From Ophioderma brevispina (lineage: Eukaryota; Echinodermata; Ophiuroidea; Amphilepidida; Ophiodermatidae): DNA of 64,000 bases. The stretch is taken from NCBI GenBank assembly GCA_023653785.1, contig JAMKCH010088115.1:205483-269482 (forward strand). Reading direction: 5' to 3'. The position numbers were made by a program, and so were the translations under genes. Shown here one piece after another: positions 20,360 to 33,229 of this stretch; position 1 is the first letter of the stretch, and each line of letters opens with the position of its first letter. The notes beneath the pieces are model-generated. The model saw only the letters and a list, made by a program, of their open reading frames with translations. It had not been told where the DNA came from and made no database searches.

Positions 20360-23185
20360 GAGTAAAGAGGGAAAAAAGTTGAACATGTGTTTAACTGACA
20401 TAATGATATATCCAAACTTTTACACAGAAGCAAGTAAAAACATCCACTGTTACCTTTATGTTCTCATCTCCAATGACAATACAACGGTTGTACTCCCATC
20501 TCTCATGACAAAGTTCAAAAGCCATTCATTATATATCTGTGTACAGCACTATGCATTCTGGGTATTATAAATCATACCAAGAAGCCATAGGTCCTATTAC
20601 AGTTCTGAACTGTATGTGTTCCTTTGAACTTTTCCCATGAACATGACACTACATTTTTTTTTTCAAAATGGCAGCAATTTTTTCCCACCACTTGTTTATT
20701 CTTCAACATTAAACATATTCACATGCACTAAATTAATGTAAACATATTCTTTTCTTCTTGATCTTTCTCAGTTTTTCCTACATTAATTAATTCTATACAA
20801 TTTATACAATCATAAATACAGAAGATCCACTAAAAACACTCCAGAGATATATCTTCTGACAACAACCAAAATAGAGATTATCTTGAAGGCAAAAAAATAT
20901 CAATAAAACTGAGATTTCTCATCCACAAAACAGCGAGATGATGACTCATGGAGTGTTTCATTCAGGCAAAGATAATATTTAGGATCCACTTTAAACCAAA
21001 CTCCATATTTTAATAATAATCACCACGGTGATTCTTATGATGTTATGAAATGCCCTTAAATCCGTCCCAACAGCACTTGTGACTGGTGGAATCTGATTAT
21101 ATGGCTACATGGGTTGATTGTCTTGTTGAAAGCAAGTTCTTGGATCAACTAATAGTACAACTACATTGCAGCCAGAACCATCGCTGTGTGTAATTACTGC
21201 AACCCGTCACTGGTTGGAATATGGAAATGTTGGTATCAAAATCACTACTATACTTTTCAAGCTTAGACCCCCCCAAAACAAATTTTGTCTCAAAAGAAAT
21301 GTGAAATATGGCAATGCAAAATGCGTTTTTTTTTAATGCTAATGCAAAATGCGTTTTTTATTGCATATTTTACCCATTTTTTTTTCATTTTTCACCCGCT
21401 TTGTGACCAAATTTTCATTTTTTTCTGAATTGTTTTAAAAATTTAAAGACCAATTTTAAACAAAAATGTGCACAGTCTTCTGAGACAAACTTGTTTTTTA
21501 TTTCTTGGCCTTATCAAGAGAAATCATTTCTTAAAATAGTTTCACAAAATGTAAAAATAATTTCATTGTAAAAAGGGGATGGGGAAGGGTAGGGTCATGT
21601 GAAAAGATCGTGCTTTCAATTGAGTCAAATGACATACGGATGCACTATACTCTCTGCCATAATTCTTTTTCTCTGTGCCAAAACTACGCCCGTATTCCCA
21701 CCAAGGGAAATACATAGATGCGCATTACACACCGCAACTCTATGTGCACCCATTGGAAGATGCCTATTTCAGAAAAGAAATTGTGACTGTGATTACAGTG
21801 GAGACAAATAGTGATCAGGGCAGATATTTAATAAAATAGAGGTATAACTACTTTTTTCCTCGATTGTACCTCTGAAATCAGCTAAGACCCCCTTAAAAAG
21901 AGGTTTGTCATGTCACAGACATTTGGCAAAAACAGTTATGGGATATCCTTAGTTTTCTTCTTTTTATGTGCTATGTGGGATTCCCTCTTGCTGTGGCATT
22001 TTTTTTTTGCCGTATTAGCAAATTTTGATTTACAAAAAAAGCACAAAAAAAGGGAAAATGGCTTAATGCATAATGATGCAATGCCACTATGGACACTCTG
22101 GATTTCACATGGCTATACATGCAGATATCTGAAACAACCCCCCCCCCCAATTCACAGAATATAATTGCAACAGTATGCCTTGTTAGGAGACCATTGTCCC
22201 TTGCAGACTGAGTCACAATGCAGTTCTTTTCTACAGCTTATGCCTATACCATGATCTGTTCATAATGCAGTATGCAGATGAAAAGTTACTTTAAGTTACA
22301 TTCAGGGATTTCCCCCTCCCCAAAATCAAGTTTACAGTTTCATATTCAAGACAATCTTAAAATCCTAAATGAAATTACCACTTCTTAGTCTAGTGAAATA
22401 TGACAACTTTACTGTAGATTGCTTGCCAACATCACAATGATCCCTTCATTCTGTACTGTTCTGTTCATTCTGAGGACCCGTGCAAGTTCATTTTGAAGCA
22501 TGTTTTTTTCCTTTTCAAATTTCATTTAAAAAAAACAATGTGGTATGGGGAAATTAAAGTAATGTATGCAACTGAGATAGGGATGCACATAGGATGCACA
22601 GCAGGGTGACTTATTAATTTCTCTCTGAAACTGAAAAAAAATCCAAAAAAGAACTCTCCGAAATCCCGGGCTCTGAATGCATCTGTAACAAATGTGCTTT
22701 ATGATTATTACAGAATAGGAGGGGAAATGAACAATGCTTTGAGGAAAATTTTTCACAATTAAGAAGTGAAGAAAAAAAGAAATAACAATTTATTTGGGTG
22801 TGATTTGTGGATTAAGGCAATATGCTTGTGAGAAAGACAACATTTTTGTGCAACCCTATATAAGACTAATTTCCTATCATATATGCACTGAACCATCCAG
22901 TGACGGGTGATATTCCAAATTTGTAAATTTTCGATTGGCACAATGCTCGAGGCTCTTTTTGTTACTGACAAAACTTGGAAAAAAAGGGGGGAAAAGAAAG
23001 AAAACTAGGTTTCCAAATTTGGATAACAAATTATTGGATAGGGTTACAGTCAAATGATATGATTTACAAATGGAAATATGATCACCCAATATTAAATACT
23101 TATTTCCCACAGGAGGGGAACCATAATTAATCTTATTGATGCCGCTGTTGTTGATTACAACTTATCATTATCTTTATTTTTGTCA
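20360..23185. other. Long AT-rich stretch, no gene recognised
   Basis: Nearly 3 kb. Positions 21318-21360 contain two ATGCAAAATGCGTTTTTT words. A frame at 21599-21811 begins hydrophobically (TILSAIILFLCA, after about 14 residues) and is Cys-rich, superficially like a small secreted peptide, but it lacks exon context and I do not call it. Frames at 21910-22216, 22526-22971 and 22877-23110 have no features. Confidence 0.45.
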
Positions 23186-23189
23186 TTAT

Positions 23190-23844
23190 AATCACTGGCA
23201 TCAACATCATCATCATGTCAATATTCATCATCATCATGTCCATCATCATCATCATGTCCATCATCATCATCATGTCCATCATCATCATCATGTCCATCAT
23301 CATCATCATCATGTCCATCATCATCATCATCATGTCCATCATCATCATGTCCATCATCATCATCATCACCATCACCACCATCACCATCATCATCATCATC
23401 ATCACCATCACCATCACCACCATCACCATCACCATCACCACCATCACCATCATCATCATCACCATCATCACCATCGTCGTCGTCGTCGTCATCATCATCA
23501 TCATCACCATCATCACCATAACCACCACCAACACCACCAGCAGCAGCAGAAGCATCACCATAGTTCATCAATAATTATCCATCATCTGCCATCATCGTCA
23601 TCACTGTTGTCACTGTCATCATCATGGTCATCATCACCATCATCATCATCATCATCATCATGTCCATCATCATCATCATCATCATGTTCATCATCATCAT
23701 CATCATGTTCATCATCATCATCACCATCATCATCATCATGTCCATCATCATCATCATCATGTTCATCATCATCATCATCATCACCATCATCATCATCATG
23801 TTCATCATCATCATCATCTCATCATCATCATCATCATCATGTTC

Positions 23845-23915
<71 letters not shown>

Positions 23916-23916
23916 G

Positions 23917-23949
<33 letters not shown>

Positions 23950-24248
23950 TCATCATCATCATCATCATGTTCATCATCATCATCATCATGTTCATCATCA
24001 TCATCATGTCCATCATCATCATCATCATCATGTTCATCATCATCATCATCATCATCATGTCCATCATCATCATCATGTTCATCATCATCATCATGTTCAT
24101 CATCATCATCATGTTCATCATCATCATCATGTTCATCATCATCATCATCATGTTCATCATCATCATCATGTCCATCATCATCATCATCATGTTCATCATC
24201 ATCATCACCATCATCATCATCATGTTCATCATCATCATCATCATGTTC

Positions 24249-24281
<33 letters not shown>

Positions 24282-24940
24282 TTCATCATCATCATCATGT
24301 TCATCATCATCATCACCATCATCATCATCATGTTCATCATCATCATCATGTTCATCATCATCATCATCATGTTCATCATCATCATCATCATGTTCATCAT
24401 CATCATCATCATGTTCATCATCATCATCATGTTCATCATCATCATCATCATGTCCATCATCATCATCATGTCCATCATCATCATCATCATGTTCATCATC
24501 ATCATCATGTCCATCATCATCATCATGTCCATCATCATCATCATGTTCATCATCATCATCATGTCCAATATCATCATCATCATGTTCATCATCATCATCA
24601 TCATGTCCATCATCATCATCATCATGTTCATCATCATCATCATGTTCATCATCATCATCATCATCACCATCATCACCATCGTCGTCGTCGTCGTCATCAT
24701 CATCATCACCATCATCATCATCATGTTCATCATCATCATCACCATCATCACCATCACCACCATCACCATCATCATCATCATGTTCATCATCATCATCATG
24801 TTCATCATCATCATCATCACCATCACCACCATCACCATCATCATCATCATGTTCATCATCATCATCATGTTCATCATCATCATCATCATCATGTTCATCA
24901 TCATCATCATCATGTTCATCATCATCATCATCACCTGCCG
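23190..24940. repeat. 1.7 kb (ATC)n array with ATGTTC/ATGTCC-interrupted units
   Basis: Almost pure ATC triplets, interrupted by ATGTTC or ATGTCC about every 15-21 bp, so the effective unit is ATG-TTC-(ATC)3-5. The array is nearly all in triplet register. Phase changes occur only near 23565-23580 (non-repeat spacer), 23818 and 23947 (TCATCTCATC slips). A (GTC)5 cassette with CACCATCATCACCATC flanks occurs twice, at about 23473 and 24679. Open frames of up to 615 codons on both strands (poly-His, poly-Ser, poly-Ile, poly-Met, poly-Asp) are artefacts of this composition. Confidence 0.95.
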
Positions 24941-24944
24941 TCAT

Positions 24945-26375
24945 TTCTCGGCAGCAAAAACTCTTTCATTAAGATTCAGTTGAGATTTGACCCAGCAAAT
25001 TGAGCAGTGACCACAGAATATTAAGATGACAGAAACTAACTTGTAAATTCAAACATACACAAGAGCATTCTGATCAAAACTTCTTGTCATGCTAAATTAA
25101 CATTTTGCATGCAGTTTTAGCTGTATAGCACCACACAATTTCAACCTGATAACTTTCAAAATGGCCGACCTTGGGAGTATGCTTAAAATTATTTGTTCTT
25201 GGTAGAGGCATGTTTGTTCTCTTTCAAAAGGCACTGTTTGTGCCACAACTCTTTAAAATATTGAAAAATGCAGCACTATGATTTATGCTTTCTAAAGAAC
25301 TTGATTATATTGACATGCCTACCATTTCGTAAATGTTAAAGCTTTTGGTCTTACAGCTAACACCTGCAGTTTGGGCTGTAGCATAGTTATGTTGAAACAC
25401 AATCTATTTGGATCGGATTTGTGAGTCTGTTGATGGATTCATTCAAGTTTTCCCCTCTTTCTCTCATTCATGGGCATGTCTTTGAATTCCTTAAATCAAA
25501 TATTTATGACTCAGCTTTTCCCACCATAAAATGCTAGGCTCGATGAAATGTTAATGAAATTGTCCAGATAAAAAAATCCTGGTTTCTTTGCTAAAAAGTA
25601 ACGCAGTTGTCCATTTTATTTGTAATGGTACTTTAAACTTCTTTTCAAAAAGAAACAAAATCCACAACCCTGGTGTAGAACTACAGTAACAACAGAACAC
25701 CACAAATCATGTTTCTCACACCATCTTCCCAATTACCCCTTCTACTAATACTAACAAAGTTTATAACATAAAAGTCAGTGCTTTTTGAGATGGCTTCTCA
25801 AAAACCACTGACCCTAAGACTAGGCTTGTTTGTACTCATTTAGATGCACTTTTTATGCTGATTCTGAGCAAGGTCTGGATAATGCATAGCTTTGATTTAT
25901 TAAAAAAGAAATGTAAACATTTTGATACAAAATCATAATACAGTACACTGATATTTTATTTAAAGTTATTCAATAGAAAGCAATATGAAACTTGATTCAG
26001 CACAAGGTTTGCTCTCTTCCAGCATGCTATTATCTATTTATCATGTTGTAATTAAGGGCAAGTGATTGTTTCACTCACTTCAGGTCAAAATCTTTATTAA
26101 TGCTTTTGGGCAAAGACACAACAGAGTATCAGTGCTGGCCAATGCTTCTTGAAAGTTTAATTCTCATTTTACCATCTGTATATTTTAACATTTAAGGGTA
26201 TCAAGCTGATTTAAAAGCACTTGCATACTCTTAAGAGCACATTACATCCCGAGCAAATCAAATATAATTAGGAGGGGTAACATAAGGAATTGCCATGCAA
26301 AGACTAGGAGACAGGAAAAAACAACAACACCGACCTTAGATGCAGAAAGGCCACTTAGCTGTTGGCTATCCCTGT
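24945..26375. other. AT-rich stretch, no gene recognised
   Basis: Typical AT-rich DNA without exon-like frames. CAAAATGGCCGACC near 25158 resembles a YY1-type word but opens only a 14-codon frame. Confidence 0.5.
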
Positions 26376-26379
26376 ATCT

Positions 26380-27130
26380 GTGGTCACAATAAAGCGGGTC
26401 CACCCACGGCGACGACGTAAGACCTCCAAAAAATATGTGTTCTCCGGACAGAAAGGGAAACTTGTACATGGCACACGCACCCGGCAGGCGTAAAGCACAT
26501 CAGGATGCTTAAATTTAGGCAGAGCGCCACAACGATGTGCTTACTCCACTGTTATAGGGTATAGTTATGAGCCTACAGAGACACGACCTGTGTCGTGCCG
26601 ACTTTTTTTTTTTTTTGGTTAAGGGAGGAAAAGAACACGGCTCATCATTATCATGTCCCTGATTTGTGCGTGCATTCAGGCATTCCAAAATGGGGCCAAA
26701 AGATTGGGTGTCAGTCAAATTTATCGAGCCAGTGCTCGTCGAAGGAACCCCCTTCCTGGACTGGCCCACCGCAAGTCGTGATGTAGTCAACTGCCTTAGG
26801 CAAATTAGGGTCTCGGGTGGCAGTCGAAAGCGGCCACTTTGGGGGCTTTTCAACCTGGCTGACGTGAACGCTCGTTTCGCGGTAGGATAGCAAAACAGCC
26901 TGGAGTACGCCACTAAGACACTCCACACCGATTCGCCGGTGCACTTTTGGCTTTTGTCCTGAACGGAGCATGAGAGACAAATCCACTCAATGACTGTTCT
27001 CCATCACGGCGCGGTGACTTCTGCCAGAGAAACTATGTCCCGGCAAAGCACTGCTGGTAATTGCGTACCGTGCCATTTCCTGTCGGCTGAGCGTCGATTA
27101 CTCCAGCCCCGACAATCACAGACAGACGCT
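26380..27130 (+). promoter_or_regulatory. GC-richer low-stop block: conserved element, possible exon
   Basis: A 750-bp block of raised GC. Following TTTGTGCGTGCATTCAG (an acceptor-like end near 26679), one plus frame stays open to 26890 with coding-like codons, beginning after the AG as HSKMGPKDWVSVKFIEPVLV and ending just past a GCG-GTAGGA donor-like site at about 26879. I do not recognise the protein. Two minus frames (26515-26928 and 26711-26986) are open too, which lowers the value of openness. The flanks (26390-26480 and 26890-27120) share the same balanced composition, favouring a conserved non-coding element. Confidence 0.25.
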
Positions 27131-28280
27131 AATGGTTCTTACACCGATTATGAATAACTGGCTCACCAAAAAAAACATCACCCTTGTTAAAATTAATTCT
27201 AATCACAACCATTCAATCTTGTCGTGCAGCAGCAAGACCAAGCTCACGACAACGGCGGCGGTCGAATTGATGAAGATTAATAACCTTCCAAATAGGCATC
27301 AACACACCAACAATGACAACTAATAACAGTGCCACAGGTTTAAAAGTTCACTTTTCCATCTCTATTGTACCAATGCCAATACATATTTCTTATCAATCGC
27401 TCAATCTTCTACAGCAGCAGTAGCAAAGCAAGACAATCCCAGACTGCTCTGAGACAGGAAGACCAAAGACTCATGGGGCTGAAAAACAGCTTAATTCCAT
27501 TGAGGCTTACCCTTCATCAAGACACAAAAAAAGGCATGATGGGTGTAATATAGATAATGGTTTTTGTGATGTGCAGAACGAGGTGTATTCTCTTGGGAAA
27601 ACCTGACAAGCATGAAGATGATTGTTTTAACAAACGTTAACTGCTTCAGCAGACTTGTAAGATCTATATGATGTGTTGTTGCTTCACCGTTGCCTGTTTC
27701 GTATTGTAAGTATTTGGACACAATAAATCAATTAAGAAATTTGAGGTAGAATTTATCTTACATTGACACACATTTAATATATCAGTCAGCTAAACAGGTA
27801 CACTGTAAATCAACAAATTTTATTTAGAACTACCTAAACTTGTTAACTGAAATTAAATACATCAAATAGGAACAGAATGTTACATATGTACTTCCTCCTA
27901 TCAAATTATTACTCTAATTCTTAATGTGTAATATAATATACTACATCCTGAATTAAAAATAATACATCAATGCTAGCCAAACTTTGGAATACAGGAGTAT
28001 TGAAATGATATATAATTGCAGCACTGCCACTAAGCTAATGTAACTTTGATGCTTAGTTTTTAATGACCATGTGAATGAATGGGGTTAAACATTGACTTCG
28101 AGTAGTTTGTAAAAAAAAGACCTTTATTTTTTTGCCAGATGGGATTGGGAGAATTCTAGGCTGTGCCAAGAAAAAACACCCATGACCATGAAGCAAATGT
28201 GCAAAACTGCCCATGTGAATCATCACAAGACCCTACCTTTACCCAAACACTAACACACCTCCACCTCCACAATGTTAACA
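27130..28280. other. AT-rich stretch, no gene recognised
   Basis: Short frames at 27132-27323, 27365-27553 and 27491-27721 show no features. No repeat family was recognised. Confidence 0.5.
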
Positions 28281-28281
28281 A

Positions 28282-28995
28282 ATACAGCAAGTAAACTTGC
28301 GCGACCCCCCTGGCAAGATGGCAATATAAATAAGTTGGTTAGTTGGCACAGTTGTCAGTTGCAGGGCATCAAAATTCAATCATTGTTCTCATAGAATAAC
28401 ATAGAAATGTATCAGTTTCCGAAAAATGAAAGCCTAACCAAAAATGGAACATGACCGCAAATGACCTTTGACCCTTGTATGTGACCTTTGACCTCAACAA
28501 CATATGAAGGAACCCACATTGCACCTTTGACCCAAGTTAGGTTGTAATCGGACTTCAACTTTTTAAAGAAGCCCCATAAAATGGAAACCTAAACAAACTG
28601 GAACATCACCTCAGATGACCTTTGACCCTGGTCCATGACCTTTGACATCATCCACATATGAAGGAACCCCTATTGCACCTTCACCCCAAGTTTGGTTTAA
28701 ATCATACAAACTTTTTGAACAAGACGTGAAAAACAAAAACCTAACCAAACTGGAAAACACATACATATACAACATGACCTCAGATGACCTTTGACCTTGG
28801 TCTATGACCTTTTACATCATCCACATATGAAGGAACCCCTATTTTACCTTAGCCCCCAGCTTGGTTTAAATCAGACAAACTTTTTGAACAAGACGTGAAA
28901 AACGAAAACCTAACCAAACTGGAACACACACACATACATACGGACACGTGCCCTCACAAAATCACCCTACTGCTTTTCAAGCCGGGAGATAAAAA
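28282..28995 (+). repeat. Interspersed repeat family D with DR1 (TGACCTTTGACC) tandem units
   Basis: The left end is ATACAGCAAGTAAACTTGCG then CCCCCCTGGCAAGATGGCA. Three ~150-170-bp tandem units follow (CTAACCAAA or CTAAACAAA markers near 28433, 28589, 28739 and 28908), each with AGATGACCTTTGACC, ATGACCTTTGAC, CACATATGAAGGAACCC and a GGTTTAAATC-type word. The right end is ACACACACATAC then a GGGAGATAAAAAATG-type terminus. The left end recurs at 58.46 kb, and a related right part at 35.64-36.02 kb. TGACCTTTGACC is a direct AGGTCA repeat with 1-bp spacing, the classic HNF4/RXR/COUP-TF type site. Confidence 0.75.
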
Positions 28996-29018
28996 ATGAA
29001 CGCATGTTAAAATCTGTC

Positions 29019-29235
29019 CTTTTTTTAAAGGTCCATGGCCCATCACTAATAGACTCGTCCCCAGAAGCCCAGGTTTACCAGAAGTGGTCAATGTTTTGAT
29101 GTCTAAAGAAAGCTACTTCTAATTTACCCTGTGAATCTTAGGGCCAAAATATTTCTTTTGATGTTTTGAGCAAAAATGTGCCCCATCGACTACTATCGAT
29201 TTTACACATGCAAACAAACTATATGAGGCTCACGC
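29019..29235 (+). repeat. Dispersed repeat family X, 5'-part copy
   Basis: TTTAAAGGTCCATGGCCCAT, then variants of CTAATAGACTCGTCCCCAGA, GTGTCTAAAGAAAGCTACT, TTTACCCTGTGAATCTTAGG and a CGACTACTATCGATTTTACA region. Order and spacing match the 51.2 kb copy. Confidence 0.75.
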
Positions 29236-29239
29236 ATCA

Positions 29240-29345
29240 TACAATGCACACAAACTCAGTGGTAGAGCACTCGCCAAGTTAGCAAAAGGTCTGGGATTCG
29301 AGTCCCTGTACAGGCGCATATGTCCGAGATGAAAACTTTAAATAT
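29240..29345 (+). repeat. tRNA-like SINE head fused to family X-type tail
   Basis: AACTCAGTGGTAGAGCACTC is a close A-box match, and GGGATTCGAGTCCCTG a B-box. Stems outside the T-arm do not pair into a full clover leaf. It is followed by GAGATGAAAACTTTAAATAT, which is like the AAGATGAAAACTTTATATAA tail of family X at 51.5 kb. This suggests X is the body of a tRNA-headed SINE or that the head landed in an X tail. Confidence 0.6.
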
Positions 29346-31005
29346 AAGGTCATTCCCTTTTAATCAAATAATTTTAAATGGCCCCTCATTGCATAAACAA
29401 ATTACATGCCACCCCTATTTATCCAACTTAAAATTGATGACTCCCTATATCCCTAACGTCCCTAGAGGAAAATCTGACGATCACTGCAAAAAAAGGAGGT
29501 TGCGTTATTTTTATTGTGATATCTCGGGTCAATTCCCCCTAAACCAAGGCAGGGGTCCGCTCCATGATTTTTTCAAAAGTGCATTTAAATGCAGTTAAGG
29601 GACGTTAGATATATATTTTGCATCCCTTCAGCATAAACGCTAGCATTTCACATGCAATTTTGAGATGTGGAAGTAATTATAAATGACATAAACAACCCAT
29701 CACACACACAGAATTACAAACATAACTTTCAAGAAATATTTGGTGATATGATAAAGACAATGTCATGGGAGGTAGAGCAAATCACATTTAGGTTATATAA
29801 ATCCAAACAAATTTGTGGTCCAGCTGTGCTAACTGAGTTATACTTGTGTGACTCCATCGCTTTATTCCGTCATGACTTGTGTGTCTAATTTTGCTACTTG
29901 TGTCTATTTTTAACAAAAGAAAAGTCATACAAGTAAACATTAACTTGTCTGTTCACCCTCCCCAAATTTTAAATATTTAGCTTTATCCACAGATGGATAA
30001 TGGATTGAAAGACATTTCATTGCTTTGGCACAGTGCCAAATGTGCCTGGCGATTAAGCTGAACCTAAAGTGGCAAGCACCTTAAGTCGGCTTGAATAATA
30101 TGCCGCCAAAACAGCTCTGCGTAGAAGCGATGACATCACTGTATACATGAGAATTGAAAGAGAGTATATAACCTACCTGCAAAGCATAGCTAAATCCTGT
30201 GCAAAACATTGTCAAATTATGGTTTGTGAAATTAAGTTAATTCTTAAAGAGCAGTGAAAATTGACCCAATTTCATTAGTTCCTGTCCAGTCTAAATTGAA
30301 CTGTTGCTTATGTTTGTTGCATTCAACGGCTTGCTCGTTTTGTTTTTATTGGATGATGTAAGTCTTATCTTGTCTTAATGACACCTTACGGATTGGAAAT
30401 TTGGTTTGAATATTACCGTGAATTTATATTAAAATCAGTTTTGACACACAACTGAATTTTTAGAGGGGTTACATGTCCAAACATTTGTCCATCACAAAGC
30501 TTACAAGGGAGAGAATAAATGATTAACACTACTGCAATTAGCCTTTTAGCTGTTTAGAAGTGTCAATTCATTCACTAAATCTAATGAAAAGCCATAACAA
30601 TTTGACCACAAGTAGGCAGTTTCATCAAAAACAAAATGCAACTCTGTCAAAATCTAAATTTTGAGGAAAAATTGAGGACATGTTGGAACAAATGGCAGAC
30701 TTTTGCTTCTAGTAGTTTATCAACTTCTTTAGTTTCCAAGATGATTTCTATGAATTTATATTATATAATAGATATATCACTCACCTTTATTTGTCAAAAA
30801 TGCAAATGTAAACATCAACCAAAACACAGATGCGTGCATGTAAAAAAAAGAAACAGAAAGCGAAAACAAATTAAGACTATGTTGAATAATGATAACAATG
30901 TTTGATGGAGTAAATAGTATTATTAATAAATATGATGGTGAGCTAAGTCCTCATTTCACACTGTATTTATAACACGTATCATACAATTCAACTTGACAAC
31001 ACATC
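29345..31005. other. AT-rich stretch, weak regulatory-like patch
   Basis: No gene recognised. Positions 30055-30185 are more balanced in composition (CAAGCACCTTAAGTCGGCTT; GTATATAACC near 30163), which could reflect a conserved element. Frames at 29320-29598, 29667-29888 and 30636-30905 lack features. Confidence 0.45.
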
Positions 31006-31010
31006 GTGTG

Positions 31011-31460
31011 ACTGTAAGAATGTTTTAAGTGCAATAGCTGCCATCTGTCAGAAATTACCATATTATTATGCAAAATCTTTGGTCAGTGGCTCTTGAAGGA
31101 AGAACCAAGAAGATGTATACTGTTCTTCCCACAATGCAATTCTTCTAATACAATTTTGCACTGGTTGTCACATGAATTTATAGTGACAAAAAGTACATAA
31201 ATGAACAGAACTCATCCCAATTTTGCAATTTAAGTACTTTTTGTCACTATAAATTCATGTGGCAATGTGAGAAAAATTGGATTGGAAGAAATGCATTGTG
31301 GGAAGAACACTATACATCCTCTTGGAAGAACCATTGTTGCCTAAAGAACCATTTCAAGAGCCATTGACTCAAGGAAAGATAAGTGAGAGTTATCTTAATA
31401 CATGGCAGCACACAGATCTATCACATGGCAGCTATTGCACTTACATCCTTCTTGCATACA
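31011..31460. mobile_element. Long-palindrome MITE, family P copy 1
   Basis: Nearly the whole 450 bp is one inverted repeat. The left arm runs from GTAAGAATG with GTGCAATAGCTGCCAT. The right arm ends ATGGCAGCTATTGCACTTAC. The inner arms include TATAGTGACAAAAAGTAC and GTACTTTTTGTCACTATA around a ~35-bp loop near 31195-31230. It shares GGTCAGTGGCTCTTGAA and GCAATAGCTGCC with the element at 46.1-46.5 kb. The frame at 31277-31486 is a shadow of it. Confidence 0.85.
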
Positions 31461-31529
31461 TACAACAAATGGTAACAAAGAAGTGAAAGTGACAAAAAGG
31501 TGTCACTAAAAACTAAACCCTATGAGTAA

Positions 31530-31745
31530 TGGCGGATTGGTCATAATGGAACTTTTGTGATTTTTTCAGCCAATCAGAAACATGGTAAGAAAGGTAGTAG
31601 GGCTGAAGAGGGCTAAAGCTTAAATATTTGGAAGCTGCATTTCAATTGGCCATTGAAATGAATATATGATGTAATTAGCCAATCAGAAATTGTCTATGAA
31701 AATAATGAAAGGCAGGTACTGCTCAGGGGGTTAAGGTTACAGCAC
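31530..31745. repeat. CCAAT-pair repeat family W, copy
   Basis: GGCGGATTGGTCATAATGG and AGCCAATCAGAAACATGG, with GAAAGGTAGTAGGGCTGAAG following, then a second CAATTGGCCA and AGCCAATCAGAAATTGTC pair. The block AGCCAATCAGAAACA followed by GAAAGGTAGTAGG recurs almost unchanged at 58.41 kb. Confidence 0.6.
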
Positions 31746-32139
31746 CTGTTTTGTTATCAGTCTAGTCTAGGTACCAAAACAACTTGTTTATCCCCAATGT
31801 TATGATTGACATGAAATTATATCCTACTTGGTATGGATGAATGGGTTGCAATTTTCAGTCATAGCAAGCCGTAACCTTGCCCTCTGTTATCACGCTCAGG
31901 CTTATCATGTGAACTTACACATCGGCATCACATGTACATGTAGTAACTTGCACCACACACCGTTTGCTTGTACGTGGTTCTCAAGTTTATTTGATACAAA
32001 ACGAGGATGAATTGTTTGGGGGAATTGTTTTTCTCATTGTCGTTATCAATATCTTAATTGTCAATGTCATCTTCAAATCTTGTCTTTGTTGTTTGTTATT
32101 TGTTCTTGTACTGATTGTCCATAATCATTAAGGCCATAC

Positions 32140-32695
32140 TCCCAGCTATCACAACCTCAAACACCACCATCATCACTATTGTATCATCACCATCCTCATC
32201 ACCACCTTTATCAACATCCATCAACATCATTACTATTGTCACCATCTATATACCATCGTTGTTGCTGGCATTTCTCATTATCATCTTCATCATCACCATC
32301 ACATCGCGAGTCATGCATCACCATCGCTATCATCATCATCACCACCATCATCAACCCACCCTCACCACCACCACCATAACCATCATCATCATCATCTTCA
32401 TCCTCAACACCATAAACCTCATCATCAACCTTATTGTCATCCTCCTCACCATCCTCCTCATAATCCTCATCCTCATGGTAACCATCACCCTCATCACCAT
32501 CTTCCTCCTTTTCCTCCTCCTCCTCCCTTTTCTTAATCCCCATCATCACCAGCTTCATTTACATTTTTCATTTTTTTTTACTTTTTTATTATTTCTCCTC
32601 AGTTTTTACTATAACATAATTTTCATAGTGTCAATATCATAATCATCACTAACATCATCCATATCATCACCAACATCTTCATCTATCTTATCTGT
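32140..32695. repeat. Degenerate ATC/ACC/CTC triplet-rich repeat
   Basis: Imperfect ATC, ACC and CTC triplets run over about 420 bp (to 32560) and again at 32640-32690. It is the same triplet type and strand as the 23-25 kb array but heavily decayed. Frames at 32115-32642 and 32211-32558 translate this composition. Confidence 0.8.
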
Positions 32696-32699
32696 GTTC

Positions 32700-33225
32700 A
32701 AACTACAAGAGAACCTTTAATTTGGGATATCATCAATCATTAGAAACTAAAAACCTACGGTGTAAAAACAAGCCAATATTGATAGCAAAAGGAAATATAA
32801 GACACTTCTTCCACCGTAACTAATATCTCTTTACTCAGGTAACTACACAGCACAGCACTAAACGTCCAGGTAAATAACGTACAATACACTCTTTAATAAG
32901 ACCACTTGATAAATGATAGTTCCCCCATTATCCCAATTGATACCACTTCTCAGGTGATACTCGCCTATGTTAGATGGTGTTTTAAGGGTCAAAGTACCCG
33001 CAAAATGGAGTAGTAAGACAAATCCATACTACAAGATGCTTTTACTAGGCCTTTCTGTAAGCACTTAAGGTTCATTCATAATGTTTTCTCATCCACTCTC
33101 AACATGATGACCATGACTATTGGTATCTCATATAACAAATTGGATAAGATAGAAGTCACTCCAATACTAGTCAAAATGATACCTTTCCATGTGTAATACA
33201 CTTTTCATCCTTACAACTCAAGGGG
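32700..33225. other. AT-rich spacer, no gene recognised
   Basis: Nothing identified. Confidence 0.5.
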
Positions 33226-33229
33226 CTAG

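Noticed and set aside
21599..21811. Cys-rich frame with a hydrophobic N-terminal stretch resembling a secreted peptide
   Set aside because: It is a single short frame in AT-rich DNA without splice sites, promoter context, paralogue or recognisable family. Chance is likely.
23190..24940. CRISPR-like array (regular short units)
   Set aside because: The units are simple triplet repeats without unique spacers, in a eukaryotic context.
23136..25003. Open frames of 376-615 codons (poly-His, poly-Ser, poly-Ile, poly-Asp, poly-Met) on both strands
   Set aside because: All are translations of one ATC triplet array. Every phase is open on both strands, and there is no non-repeat coding sequence attached.
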